Source of the DNA: JACDAN01 sp035707105
GTDB taxonomy: Bacteria; Actinomycetota; Thermoleophilia; Gaiellales; Gaiellaceae
Direction: 5' to 3'
DNA length: 42,162 nucleotides
Assembly (NCBI GenBank): GCA_035707105.1
Contig: DASSUI010000038.1
Location: forward strand, 1-42,162
The notes under the pieces: model-generated
Told to the model about the DNA's origin: nothing
Seen by the model: the letters and a program-made list of their open reading frames with translations, nothing else
The model's database searches: none
Part shown: positions 7,088 to 14,545 of the stretch, piece after piece
Layout of the letters: each line of letters begins with the position of its first letter
Position numbering within the stretch: position 1 is the stretch's first letter
Program-made: the position numbers and the translations under genes

Positions 7088-8821
7088 CTAGGGCCGCGGG
7101 ATCGCGAGCTCGACGTTGCGGTCGAGTCTCGTGCCACGCCGGTCCGGGCGGCCGTCCTCACCGTTCTCCACCTGCGGGTCGTTGAAGGAGAGCTCGCGGC
7201 CGATCGCGGCCAGCCGCTGCACCTCGGCTGGGCTCGCGATCCTTCCGGGGCGCTTCGGCGCCGGCGGCGGTCGTGCAGGCCCGAGGTGGTCGACGACCGT
7301 CGTGTAGATGACGAAGGCGTCGTCGCCCTGCTGCGTCAGCTCGATCACCCTTGCCTGCTGCGGCCAGTCGAGGTGTGACGCCGTGACGATCTCCCAGAAC
7401 CCGCCACCGCCCGGCCGGGTGTGCGGCTGGATCCGGTTCTGGTGCTCGTGGCCCGCGACGTAGGCGAGGACGCGGGGATGGCGGTGGAACAACGCCTCCA
7501 GGTCGGCGCCGAGCCGGACGCCCGCGGCGGCGGCGTTCATGGTCGCGATCGAGTGGTGGCCGAAGACGAGGGCGAGCTCGGCGCGAGCGTCGATGCCCGC
7601 CAGCTCGGACTCGAGCCAGCCGAACTGCTCGTCGTCGAGGTTCCCCGAGCTGAAGCTGTCCGCGACGGTGTCGAGCACGACGAAACGGACGCCGCGGACG
7701 GGGCTGAACACGTAGTACGCCTTGCCGGCGGCGACGTTCGCCTGCGTGAATCCGTGGCCGCGCGGCCGGCCGCGCGTCCGGAAGTGCTCCTGCATCCACG
7801 CCTGCTTGCGCAGAAAGCGGCGGCCGGGGTCGCTCGGCACCGTCTTCCACAAGCCTTTGTGCTCACGCGCCGTCGGCACGCCCCACGTATCGAGGAAATC
7901 GCCGAAGGTGAGCTGGATGATCTGGGCCCGCTCGGCCGGCGTGACCCCGCCTGCGAGCAGCGGCCGGACCTGCGCGAGCGCGTCGGGCGAGTAGCGCGTG
8001 ACCTTGCGGCAGCCGGTGGCGACCTGGTCGAAGAGGTCGTTCTGCCCGAAGTTGCCCTGGACCAGGGCATCGTGGTTTCCGAAGACCGTGTACCAGGGCA
8101 TGCCGATCCCCCGAGCACGGAAAGGCCGGTTCATCCGCTCGAAGAGCCCGGGATAGTCGCGCAACGCGACCGAGCGCCCGACCGCCCGGCGGTTCGCGGC
8201 ACCAGACGGCGAGTAGCCCGGCCCGTCGCCTCGGCCGTTCGGCTCGTAGAAGCGGCCGCCGCCGCGCATCCCGCCGTAGAGCGGGGGACGGCGGAGCGCG
8301 CAGGTCCTCGCGCGGCCGGATCCCGGGTTCACGAGCTTGCCGCCGTCCATCAGGTCGATGAACCAGCGCGTCTCGTTGAGCTGCGCGTTGTCGACGTTGT
8401 CCCCGCCGCTCATGGCGAATTGGATCGCCCCGCGTGCTGCGGGGCCGCGTTGCAGCGCCCGGAGCGCCCGGATCTCCTCGTTCAGGACGTGCGGGGTGAG
8501 GCCCTCCTGCGGCCGGTACGCCGAGCCGAACGGATCTCCGCCCATGAAGTCGACGAGCTCCACTCGGCCGGGCGACTCCTCGTCGACGAGCTGCGCGTCC
8601 GCAAGGTGCGCGAAGGTGACGATCGGCGTTCGCCGGCCGGTTGCCGGCAGGGTTCCGCCGAGGTCGGTCCGCCGGACGTGTGGGTCGCCCGCCGCGCGCT
8701 CCAGGCGGTTGTCGCCGTTGTGGTCGACGATCGTCCGGGCGCCGGTCTGCACCTGGGACGGCGCCGCTCCCGCGGCCGAGGCGACGACGACTGCTGCAAG
8801 CACCGGCAAGAGGGCTCTCAT
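7088..8821 (-). CDS. Secreted metallophosphoesterase, TIGR03767-like
   Basis: A 577-residue exported protein: a signal peptide (1-19) and a calcineurin-like phosphoesterase core. The metal-binding motifs are present in order: the FAHLADAQ strand, SGGDNVD, VFGNHD, VFGHHS and AGHEHQN. Length and N-terminal TDLGGTLP-type segment resemble the actinobacterial TIGR03767 (PPA1498) group. It presumably hydrolyses a phosphoester outside the cytoplasm; the substrate is unknown. ATG at 8821 follows a possible 11-codon upstream ORF whose TGA overlaps it (ATGA), and the leader contains a 70-nt foldable element. Confidence 0.85.
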   Translation of the reverse strand: MRALLPVLAAVVVASAAGAAPSQVQTGARTIVDHNGDNRLERAAGDPHVRRTDLGGTLPATGRRTPIVTFAHLADAQLVDEESPGRVELVDFMGGDPFGSAYRPQEGLTPHVLNEEIRALRALQRGPAARGAIQFAMSGGDNVDNAQLNETRWFIDLMDGGKLVNPGSGRARTCALRRPPLYGGMRGGGRFYEPNGRGDGPGYSPSGAANRRAVGRSVALRDYPGLFERMNRPFRARGIGMPWYTVFGNHDALVQGNFGQNDLFDQVATGCRKVTRYSPDALAQVRPLLAGGVTPAERAQIIQLTFGDFLDTWGVPTAREHKGLWKTVPSDPGRRFLRKQAWMQEHFRTRGRPRGHGFTQANVAAGKAYYVFSPVRGVRFVVLDTVADSFSSGNLDDEQFGWLESELAGIDARAELALVFGHHSIATMNAAAAGVRLGADLEALFHRHPRVLAYVAGHEHQNRIQPHTRPGGGGFWEIVTASHLDWPQQARVIELTQQGDDAFVIYTTVVDHLGPARPPPAPKRPGRIASPAEVQRLAAIGRELSFNDPQVENGEDGRPDRRGTRLDRNVELAIPRP

Positions 8822-8853
8822 GCGCGCATCTTCGACTGTTCGGAACCTTTCAT
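8818..8853 (-). CDS. Possible 11-codon upstream ORF in the phosphoesterase leader
   Basis: The minus strand reads MKGSEQSKMRA and stops in a TGA that overlaps the phosphoesterase ATG as ATGA. GGAGGG lies 12 nt before its ATG, a long but usable spacing, whereas the phosphoesterase ATG has no good Shine-Dalgarno of its own. It could couple translation; it may equally be chance. Confidence 0.3.
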   Translation of the reverse strand: MKGSEQSKMRA

Positions 8854-8875
8854 GTGGCGTTCAGGCCCTCCTTAA

Positions 8876-8945
8876 CCGCGGGGGATTTCATCGGGTCTGC
8901 AACCCGACGAAAGGAGCCCGATGTGCAGATGACTCCCTCCCGCGG
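8876..8945. other. Foldable intergenic element with competing helices
   Basis: A 7-bp outer stem (8876-8882 CCGCGGG with 8939-8945 CCCGCGG) encloses two mutually exclusive inner helices: CATCGGG (8889-8895) with CCCGATG (8917-8923), and TCGGGT (8891-8896) with ACCCGA (8902-8907). It lies between two minus-strand genes, in the leader of the phosphoesterase gene. It resembles an attenuator or riboswitch in form, but I match no known class; strand and function are uncertain. Confidence 0.35.
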
Positions 8946-8956
8946 GAAGTGTGAAG

Positions 8957-8987
8957 GACGAGGTCGCCCCAACCCGGCGGCCTCGTC
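8957..8987 (-). terminator. Terminator of the second MFS gene
   Basis: A 12-bp stem (8957-8968 with 8976-8987, one G-U pair) closes a 7-nt loop and lies 5 nt after the stop of the MFS gene on the minus strand. It probably ends that transcript and separates it from the phosphoesterase. Confidence 0.7.
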
Positions 8988-8991
8988 GCGT

Positions 8992-10200
8992 TCAGGCGCG
9001 GCTCGCGTCCTCCGCCTCCGCAACAGACGGCTGGCCGGCGGCGACGAGGAGGAGCAGTGCGGAGACCGCTCCGAGCAGGCCGCAGAAGAGCCAGAACGCG
9101 TCCCCGTTCCACGCGAACATCGCCGCGCCGAGCCCGGGGCCGAGCATGAAGGCGAGGCCCCAGGTCAGTCCCCACGCGCCCTGGTAGCGGCCGCGAAGGT
9201 GCGTGGGCGCGATGTCCGCGACGTACGCGGACGCAACCGGGGCGTAGACGATCTCCCCGATCGTCCAGATCAGGACGGTGAGGCCGAACGCCGCGAGCGA
9301 CTCGGCCCACGCGTTCAGGGCGAAGCCCAGGCCGACGAGCAGCGAGCCGACGGCGAGCGTGGGGATGGCCGAGAAGCGCTGGGTGATCGAGGTGAACGGG
9401 AGCTCCAGCACGACGATCGCGAGGCCGTTCAGCGAGATCAGCAGCCCGTAGTCGGCGTTGGTGAGCCCGCTTTCCGTCACCTGGAGTGGGAACGTCGCAT
9501 TGGCCTGGAAGTAGACGAACGCGCCGAGCACGGACGAGACGAGGAAGAGGAGAAACGCGCGGTCGCGCGCGATCGTCCTCAGCGCCTCGCCGCGGCGTTC
9601 CTCGCCCCGCGGCGTCCGCACGCCCTCGGGGAGCGAGGTCAGGGTCAGCACGCCGAAGATCACCGACGTCAGCGCGTCGCCGACGAAGAGGTACGTGAAC
9701 GAGCGGTCGGCGAGCAATCCGGCGAGCGCCGGGCCGACGGCGAAGCCGAGGTTGATCGCGAGCCGGTTGAGCGCGAACGCCGGCAGCCGTTGTCCGGCCG
9801 GGACGAGATCGGCGAGCAGCGCGGAGGACGCCGGCCGGTACATCTCGCCCGTCAACCCGGCAAGGACGGTGAGCGAGCCGATCAGGACGATGTCGTCGGC
9901 CTGCGAGAGCGCGAGCAGCGTCGCCGCCGAGCTGAACATCGAGAGAGCGATCGCATTCCGGCGCCCGAGCCGGTCCGCGAGCAGGCCTCCGACCGCCGCC
10001 GCCGCCACGTTCCCCGCGCCGTAGAGGCTGACCATGAAGCCCGCCTCGGCGATCGAGTAACCCTTCTCCCGCAGGTAGAGAACGAGGAAGACGGCGACGA
10101 AGCTGCCGAAACGGTTGACGAAGGAGCCGGCGCAGAGAATCCAGACGGGGCCGGGGAGAGCGCGGATCCCCTCGCGCAGCGTCCTCCGCTCCTCGACCAT
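8992..10200 (-). CDS. MFS transporter
   Basis: A 402-residue 12-TM major facilitator protein. The loop 2-3 motif GGLLADRLGRRNAI is canonical, and the second half has ADIAPTHLRGRYQG. It resembles MdtH/YfcJ-type drug exporters; the substrate is unknown. The ATG at 10200 lies only 8 nt from the divergent DUF389 start at 10209, so promoters for both must sit inside or across the partner's 5' coding region. A hairpin follows the stop. Confidence 0.87.
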   Translation of the reverse strand: MVEERRTLREGIRALPGPVWILCAGSFVNRFGSFVAVFLVLYLREKGYSIAEAGFMVSLYGAGNVAAAAVGGLLADRLGRRNAIALSMFSSAATLLALSQADDIVLIGSLTVLAGLTGEMYRPASSALLADLVPAGQRLPAFALNRLAINLGFAVGPALAGLLADRSFTYLFVGDALTSVIFGVLTLTSLPEGVRTPRGEERRGEALRTIARDRAFLLFLVSSVLGAFVYFQANATFPLQVTESGLTNADYGLLISLNGLAIVVLELPFTSITQRFSAIPTLAVGSLLVGLGFALNAWAESLAAFGLTVLIWTIGEIVYAPVASAYVADIAPTHLRGRYQGAWGLTWGLAFMLGPGLGAAMFAWNGDAFWLFCGLLGAVSALLLLVAAGQPSVAEAEDASRA

Positions 10201-10208
10201 ACGCCGTA

Positions 10209-11150
10209 ATGAACCATCTTCGAATCGTCTCGCCGAGCGCGCGGACCCCCCAGGTGCTCGAAGTGCTCGAGCGGGAGGCCGCGGTCGTCAACCTCGTCCA
10301 CCTGCCCGGGGCGGCTCGGAAGCCGGAAGGCGACGTGATCCTCTGCGACGTCGTGCCTGAGCAGACGAGCATCGTCCTGGCGGAGCTGCGGAGGCTCGGG
10401 CTGGAGCGGGAGGGCTCGATCGCGCTCGAGCAGGTCGACCTCCAGCTCGCCGCCTCGGCCGAGGCCGCCGGGCAGGTCGTGCGGGGCTCCGCGGCCGACG
10501 CGGTCGTCTGGGAGCAGGTCGAGCAGCGGACGTCCGAGAGCGCCGAGCTGTCGTTCAGCTTCCTCGCCTTCATGACGCTCGCCACGATGATCGCCGCCGC
10601 CGGGATCCTCACCGACTCGCAGGTGCTGATCATCGGGGCCATGGTGGTCGGGCCGGAGTTCGGCCCGCTTGCAGGCTTCTGCGTCGCAGTCGTCCAGCGC
10701 CGGACCGAGCTCGCCAAGCGGTCTCTGGTCGCGCTTGCAGTCGGCTTCCCGGTGGCAATCGCGCTGACGGCGTTCGGCACCTGGCTCCTGGACAAGGCCG
10801 ACCGCGCGCCGGAGACCGTCGCCGCGACGAGCCGGCCGGCGACCTACTTCATCTCGCACCCGAACACGTTCTCGGTGATCGTCGCCGTGCTCGCGGGCAT
10901 CGCCGGCACGCTCTCGCTGACGACGGCGAAGTCGGGCGCGCTCGTCGGCGTGCTGATCTCGGTGACGACGATTCCGGCGGCCGCCAACGTCGGTGTGGCG
11001 ACGGCCTACGGCGACTGGGCCGAGGTTCGCGGCGCGCTGGCGCAGCTCCTCATCAACCTGGTCGCGATCGTCGTTGCGGGGATTGCCACGCTGGTGCTCC
11101 AGCGCGCCGGCTTCGCGCGCCGCGTTAGGCAAGAGGCGTCGCGCGGGTAG
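10209..11150 (+). CDS. DUF389 membrane protein
   Basis: A 313-residue protein of the DUF389 (TIGR00341-like) family. Residues 1-100 form a soluble regulatory-type domain starting MNHLRIVSPSART, and about 115-305 hold six membrane helices with the family landmarks GAMVVGPEFGPLAG and LSLTTAKSGALVGVLISVTT. The biochemical role of the family is unknown. The N-terminus matches homologues well, so ATG 10209 is firm despite only 8 nt to the divergent MFS start. It leads an apparent three-gene operon with a PASTA protein (10-nt gap) and an SCO1-like protein. Confidence 0.87.
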   Translation: MNHLRIVSPSARTPQVLEVLEREAAVVNLVHLPGAARKPEGDVILCDVVPEQTSIVLAELRRLGLEREGSIALEQVDLQLAASAEAAGQVVRGSAADAVVWEQVEQRTSESAELSFSFLAFMTLATMIAAAGILTDSQVLIIGAMVVGPEFGPLAGFCVAVVQRRTELAKRSLVALAVGFPVAIALTAFGTWLLDKADRAPETVAATSRPATYFISHPNTFSVIVAVLAGIAGTLSLTTAKSGALVGVLISVTTIPAAANVGVATAYGDWAEVRGALAQLLINLVAIVVAGIATLVLQRAGFARRVRQEASRG

Positions 11151-11160
11151 ACCCCGACGG

Positions 11161-12174
11161 ATGGCTCGGTGGTCTCCCTGGCGGCGTCGGCGTGCGACGG
11201 AGTTCCGGGAGGAGCGGGTCGCCACCGCGGTCCCGCCGCCGCGGCCGTTCTGGCCATGGCTGCTCCTCCTGCTGCTGCTCGTGCTGGGCGCGCTCGGTGT
11301 GTCGTGGTACCTCGCGAACCGCGGCGAGACTGTCGACGCCGACGAGGTGCCGAACCTCGTCGGCGCTCAGCGGGTCGACGCGGAGCGGCGGCTCCAGGAG
11401 CGTGACTTCGAGAGCGAGGTGAAGCGCATCGTCAGCGAGGAGCGGCCCGGCACCGTCGTGGCGCAGCGGCCGGCAGCGGGAACGGTCTACGGCGAGGGCG
11501 GCATCGTCGTGCTCTCCGTCGCGCGCGACCCGCTCCGGACCGAGGTGCCCGATGTCTCCGGCCTCTCGACCACGCAGGCCCTCGCGCGTCTCCGCGCCGC
11601 CGACCTCCGGCCGCGGGCCCAGGCGGTCCCCTCCCGCGAGCCGAAGGGGCGCGTGCTCCGACAGCTCCCCGGCCCGGGGACGGAGGTGCCGCGAAGATCG
11701 CCCGTCGTCGTGATCGTGTCGACCGGGCCGGAGCTCGGCACGGTTCCCGACGTCGTCGGCATGCTCGTCGGCGGCGCGACTGCGCGCGTGTCGCGGGCCG
11801 GCTTCCGGGTCCGCGTCGCCCGCGTGCCCGGTGGCCAGCCGGAGGGAACGGTTGTCGCGCAGAACCCGAGCGGCGGGGCGCGGGCGCTCCGCCGAACCGT
11901 CGTACGCCTGAACGTCTCCATCGGCCCGGGGGCCGGCACGACCACCGGCACGACGACGACATCCCCGGGACCGGCGACGGTCCCGGATACCGTCGGCCAG
12001 GACGAGGCGGCCGCACGCGGCACCCTCGAGGGCGCCGGCTTCGTCGTCCGCGTCGTCGACCGTCCGGCTCCGGACCCGAACCTGGACGGCGTGGTCATGA
12101 ACCAGTCGCCGGCCGGCGGGTCGCAGGCCCGTGCCGGCTCCGCCGTCACGATCTTCGTCGGCAGACTTTCCTAG
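11161..12174 (+). CDS. Membrane-anchored protein with four PASTA domains
   Basis: A 337-residue protein: an Arg-rich cytoplasmic N-terminus (1-30), one membrane helix (about 32-53), then four PASTA domains (about 61-125, 127-191, 192-256 and 275-337, each beginning VPxxxG). A short Thr-rich linker precedes the last. PASTA domains bind peptidoglycan or muropeptides. Unlike PknB kinases it has no catalytic domain, so it may be a wall anchor or sensor. ATG at 11161 is preferred because upstream codons overlap DUF389. Its TAG abuts the GTG of the next gene. Confidence 0.85.
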   Translation: MARWSPWRRRRATEFREERVATAVPPPRPFWPWLLLLLLLVLGALGVSWYLANRGETVDADEVPNLVGAQRVDAERRLQERDFESEVKRIVSEERPGTVVAQRPAAGTVYGEGGIVVLSVARDPLRTEVPDVSGLSTTQALARLRAADLRPRAQAVPSREPKGRVLRQLPGPGTEVPRRSPVVVIVSTGPELGTVPDVVGMLVGGATARVSRAGFRVRVARVPGGQPEGTVVAQNPSGGARALRRTVVRLNVSIGPGAGTTTGTTTTSPGPATVPDTVGQDEAAARGTLEGAGFVVRVVDRPAPDPNLDGVVMNQSPAGGSQARAGSAVTIFVGRLS

Positions 12175-12744
12175 GTGCGCATCGTTTTGCTGCTGGCCGC
12201 CCTCGCCGGGGCGCTCGCGGTCGTCCTCGGCTTCATCCTCACGCGGGACGACAAGGCCGTCGACCTCCGCGGGAGCCAGCCGCCGGATGGGCTCGTGCTG
12301 CCCGATGCGGTCGCGAACACGCCGGCGTTCGACGGCAAGGCGCTCGCGATCACGTTCCTGGACACCCAGTGCACGGAGGCCTGCCCCATCGCGGCATCGC
12401 AGATCGCCGAGGCCATGCGGCTCCTCGGGGACGACCGCGGCCGCGTCCTCGCCGTGGCGTACAGCGTCGATCCCGTCCACGACACTCCGGCGAGCATCAC
12501 CTCCTTCCTCCGGCGGAACCGCGCCGCGGGCGAGATCCGCTACGTCGACGGGTCGGTGGCGTCGCTGCGGAAGGTGTGGAGCGCGTTCCAGATCCTCCCG
12601 TCAACGGACACCGGCAACAGCAACATGCACTCCGTCCCCGTGCGGGTCTACGACTCCGAAGGCCGCTGGCGCTCGACGCTCCATCCGGGCGTCGACCTGA
12701 CCCCGGCGAACCTGGCGCACGATCTCGAGGCCGTCCTCGAATGA
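12175..12744 (+). CDS. SCO1/SenC-like thioredoxin-fold copper protein
   Basis: A 189-residue membrane-anchored thioredoxin-fold protein. An N-terminal helix (1-21) precedes the domain; the CxxxC motif CTEAC (about 66-70) and a later His in SNMHSVPV match the Cu ligands of SCO proteins. Family members deliver copper to the CuA site of cytochrome oxidase or handle thiols outside the membrane. No oxidase gene lies in the window. The GTG start follows the preceding TAG with no gap, so translation is probably coupled. A hairpin follows 3 nt after the stop. Confidence 0.85.
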   Translation: MRIVLLLAALAGALAVVLGFILTRDDKAVDLRGSQPPDGLVLPDAVANTPAFDGKALAITFLDTQCTEACPIAASQIAEAMRLLGDDRGRVLAVAYSVDPVHDTPASITSFLRRNRAAGEIRYVDGSVASLRKVWSAFQILPSTDTGNSNMHSVPVRVYDSEGRWRSTLHPGVDLTPANLAHDLEAVLE

Positions 12745-12746
12745 AC

Positions 12747-12773
12747 GTGAGGGCCGCGCATGGCGGCCCTCAC
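12747..12773 (+). terminator. Terminator of the DUF389-PASTA-SCO operon
   Basis: An 11-bp perfect stem (12747-12757 with 12763-12773, GTGAGGGCCGC) has a 5-nt loop, right after the SCO1-like stop. The remaining 109 bp to the next convergent stop show nothing further. Confidence 0.8.
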
Positions 12774-12882
12774 GCCGGACGCGTTGTCAGGGAGAAGCCT
12801 CCGAAAGGCCTGGTGAACCCGATTTGAGACCCACCCTCATGCGTCTTTCAGGGCCTACCCGACCACCCACGGTCGAAACCCG

Positions 12883-13557
12883 CTAACCAGAGCTGCCGGT
12901 CTCCTCGTGCGGCGCGCCGACCGGCTTCGACTCCGCCGACCCGCGCTGGCGCAGGTAGATGGTGAACACGACCATCGTGCCGACGGCGAGGAACTCGGAC
13001 TGCCAGTTCTGCAGGCTTCGCGCCCAGAAATCGGAGGAGAGCACGTAGCGGCCCCAGGAGACCGTCTCCGCGTTGTGCGCCGTCTGCTCCTCGTTGAAGG
13101 CGGTCCAGCCCGTCCACGACTGTCCCAGCCAGGTGGCGAGGAAGATCGCGGCCACCACGATCGCGAACGAGTTCGCGTAGAGGTGGAACCGCCAGTCCTT
13201 GACCTTCGCCCAGCGCGGCGCACGCTGGGGCGCGAATCGCCCGACCCGCTGCTGCTTGTCGTCCTCCAGACCCTCGTCGCCGAGCTTCTTCGACTCGTTC
13301 GACCCCTTCTGGAGCAGCCAGATCGTCGCGAGCGCGAAGACCCAGAACTGGAGCCACTCGGACTGCCAGTTCTCGAGCACGTCCGCGCCGAAGTCCGAGC
13401 TCACCACGTAGCGGCCATACGAGATCGTCGGTTCACCGTGGAGCCGCTGATGGTCGTTGTGCTCGAACAGCCCCGCGACGGACTGGCCGACGACCGTCAC
13501 GAGAAAGAGGCCGAGGAAGAAGAGCGAGAGGCCGTTCTCGTAGACGAATCGCCGCAC
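12883..13557 (-). CDS. DUF6766-like membrane protein with internal duplication
   Basis: About 224 residues with four membrane helices arranged as two homologous halves. Each half has a YENG/YANS-like start, GQS, an N..Q..H spacer, GRYV.SSDF, NWQSE and an exit ending in GS.ESK. This fits a DUF6766-type protein; the function is unknown. The polar GRYV-SSDF-NWQSE segment repeated between the helices is the likely functional core. The GTG at 13557 has GGGAG just upstream and follows a 24-codon small ORF by 8 nt, suggesting coupling. Start choice is moderately certain. Confidence 0.75.
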   Translation of the reverse strand: MRRFVYENGLSLFFLGLFLVTVVGQSVAGLFEHNDHQRLHGEPTISYGRYVVSSDFGADVLENWQSEWLQFWVFALATIWLLQKGSNESKKLGDEGLEDDKQQRVGRFAPQRAPRWAKVKDWRFHLYANSFAIVVAAIFLATWLGQSWTGWTAFNEEQTAHNAETVSWGRYVLSSDFWARSLQNWQSEFLAVGTMVVFTIYLRQRGSAESKPVGAPHEETGSSG

Positions 13558-13565
13558 GCGCTCCC

Positions 13566-13640
13566 TCAGTGGTGTGCCAGGCCGATGACGCTGTACAGGA
13601 CCACGCCGACGACGATCAGGACGACGTAGAGGGCGAACAC
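13566..13640 (-). CDS. 24-residue small membrane protein
   Basis: Reading the minus strand, a GTG directly after the TAG of the coiled-coil gene opens a 24-codon frame: a hydrophobic helix rich in Val/Leu (FALYVVLIVVGVVLYSVIGL) ending AHH. It is a single membrane helix with a polar HH tail. Its TGA lies 8 nt before the GTG of the DUF6766-like gene. The composition and the tight spacing on both sides argue for a real gene. The function is unknown; it may partner the DUF6766-like membrane protein. Confidence 0.55.
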   Translation of the reverse strand: MFALYVVLIVVGVVLYSVIGLAHH

Positions 13641-14495
13641 CTAGCGCCGCGGCGCCGACCGCGCGGCTGCGCTGAGCGCGTCGAGCCCCTGCTCGAACGT
13701 GGCTGTCGGCGTCGCCTCCACGGGGGCGGTTTCGCCGTTTCGCCGCGAGAGCAAACTCTGGCCGAGGCGGCCGAGCGCCTGCTCGCGCTCGGCGACGTCT
13801 GCCGCGTGGCGCTCGAGCCGCTCCGCGGTCGTCCGCTGGCGCTCCTCGTTCTTCCGCACCCGCTTCTCGCGCTCGTCGAGGTCGGCGAGCCGCGCCAGGA
13901 GCTCCTCCTCGCGCGTCGAGAGGAGCGTCTCCCGCTCCGAGATCGAGGCCTCGAGCGCGGCCGCCTGTTCCTCGCGGGGTGCGACGTCGCGCTCCTTCGC
14001 GGCGAGCTCCTCGGTCCGCCGCTCGAGCTCGCCGCGGCCCTGCGCGGCGTCCTCGTGCAACCGTCCGGTCTCCGCGTCGCGGGCGTCGAGCTCGAGCTCG
14101 CGCGCCACGAGCGCCTCTGCCCGCCGGTCGAGCTCCATTGCGCGGGCGGCGAGCTCCTTGTCGCGGTGCGCGACCTCGGTCTCTCGGCGCGAGAGACGCT
14201 TCTCGCCGCGGTCGAGCTCGGTCTCCTTCCGCTTCTGCCGTCCCTTCAGCAGCTCGATCTCGGAGACCCTGGCACGGAGGGCGGCGATCCGGTTCTGGCG
14301 CTCCCGGCGCGCCTCGAGCCGGCGCGCGATGCGGTGCATCTTCTGTTCCAGCCGCCGCTCGCGCTCGGCAAGGTTGTGTTCCCGCTCGGCGAGCCGTTTC
14401 GCCGCCTGCGCGAGCTCGCGCTTCGCCCGCGTGAGGTCCTCGAGCGCGGCCGCCCGCTCTCGCTGGCGCTCTTCGATGGTGTCGCGGTCGAGCAT
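13641..14495 (-). CDS. Long coiled-coil protein
   Basis: A 284-residue, highly charged (Glu/Arg/Ala/Leu) protein with heptad-like repeats over almost its entire length and no membrane segment or enzyme motif. LAEREHNLAERERRLEQK and similar segments suggest a rod-like dimer. It is probably a cytoplasmic scaffold; no function can be assigned. GAGGAG lies 3 nt before the ATG. The gene is followed at once by the 24-codon small ORF and then the DUF6766-like gene, an apparent three-gene unit. Similarity to unrelated coiled coils will be misleading in database searches. Confidence 0.72.
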   Translation of the reverse strand: MLDRDTIEERQRERAAALEDLTRAKRELAQAAKRLAEREHNLAERERRLEQKMHRIARRLEARRERQNRIAALRARVSEIELLKGRQKRKETELDRGEKRLSRRETEVAHRDKELAARAMELDRRAEALVARELELDARDAETGRLHEDAAQGRGELERRTEELAAKERDVAPREEQAAALEASISERETLLSTREEELLARLADLDEREKRVRKNEERQRTTAERLERHAADVAEREQALGRLGQSLLSRRNGETAPVEATPTATFEQGLDALSAAARSAPRR

Positions 14496-14545
14496 GGCTC
14501 CTCGGTGCGGGAAGGGAACGTAGCACCCGTCGTTACTACTTAGGT

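Noticed and set aside
8905..8932. Mini-ORF MCR on the plus strand with an AAAGGAG Shine-Dalgarno
   Set aside because: Three codons only and no plus-strand gene downstream before 10209; probably chance.
8876..8945. Fluoride riboswitch
   Set aside because: GATGACTCC near 8929 recalls its 3' motif, but the GGNGATGG 5' part and pseudoknot are missing.
8888..10795. 635-codon minus-strand frame across the second MFS and DUF389 genes
   Set aside because: It shadows the MFS gene in another frame; the MFS frame has clear membrane helices and family motifs, this one does not.
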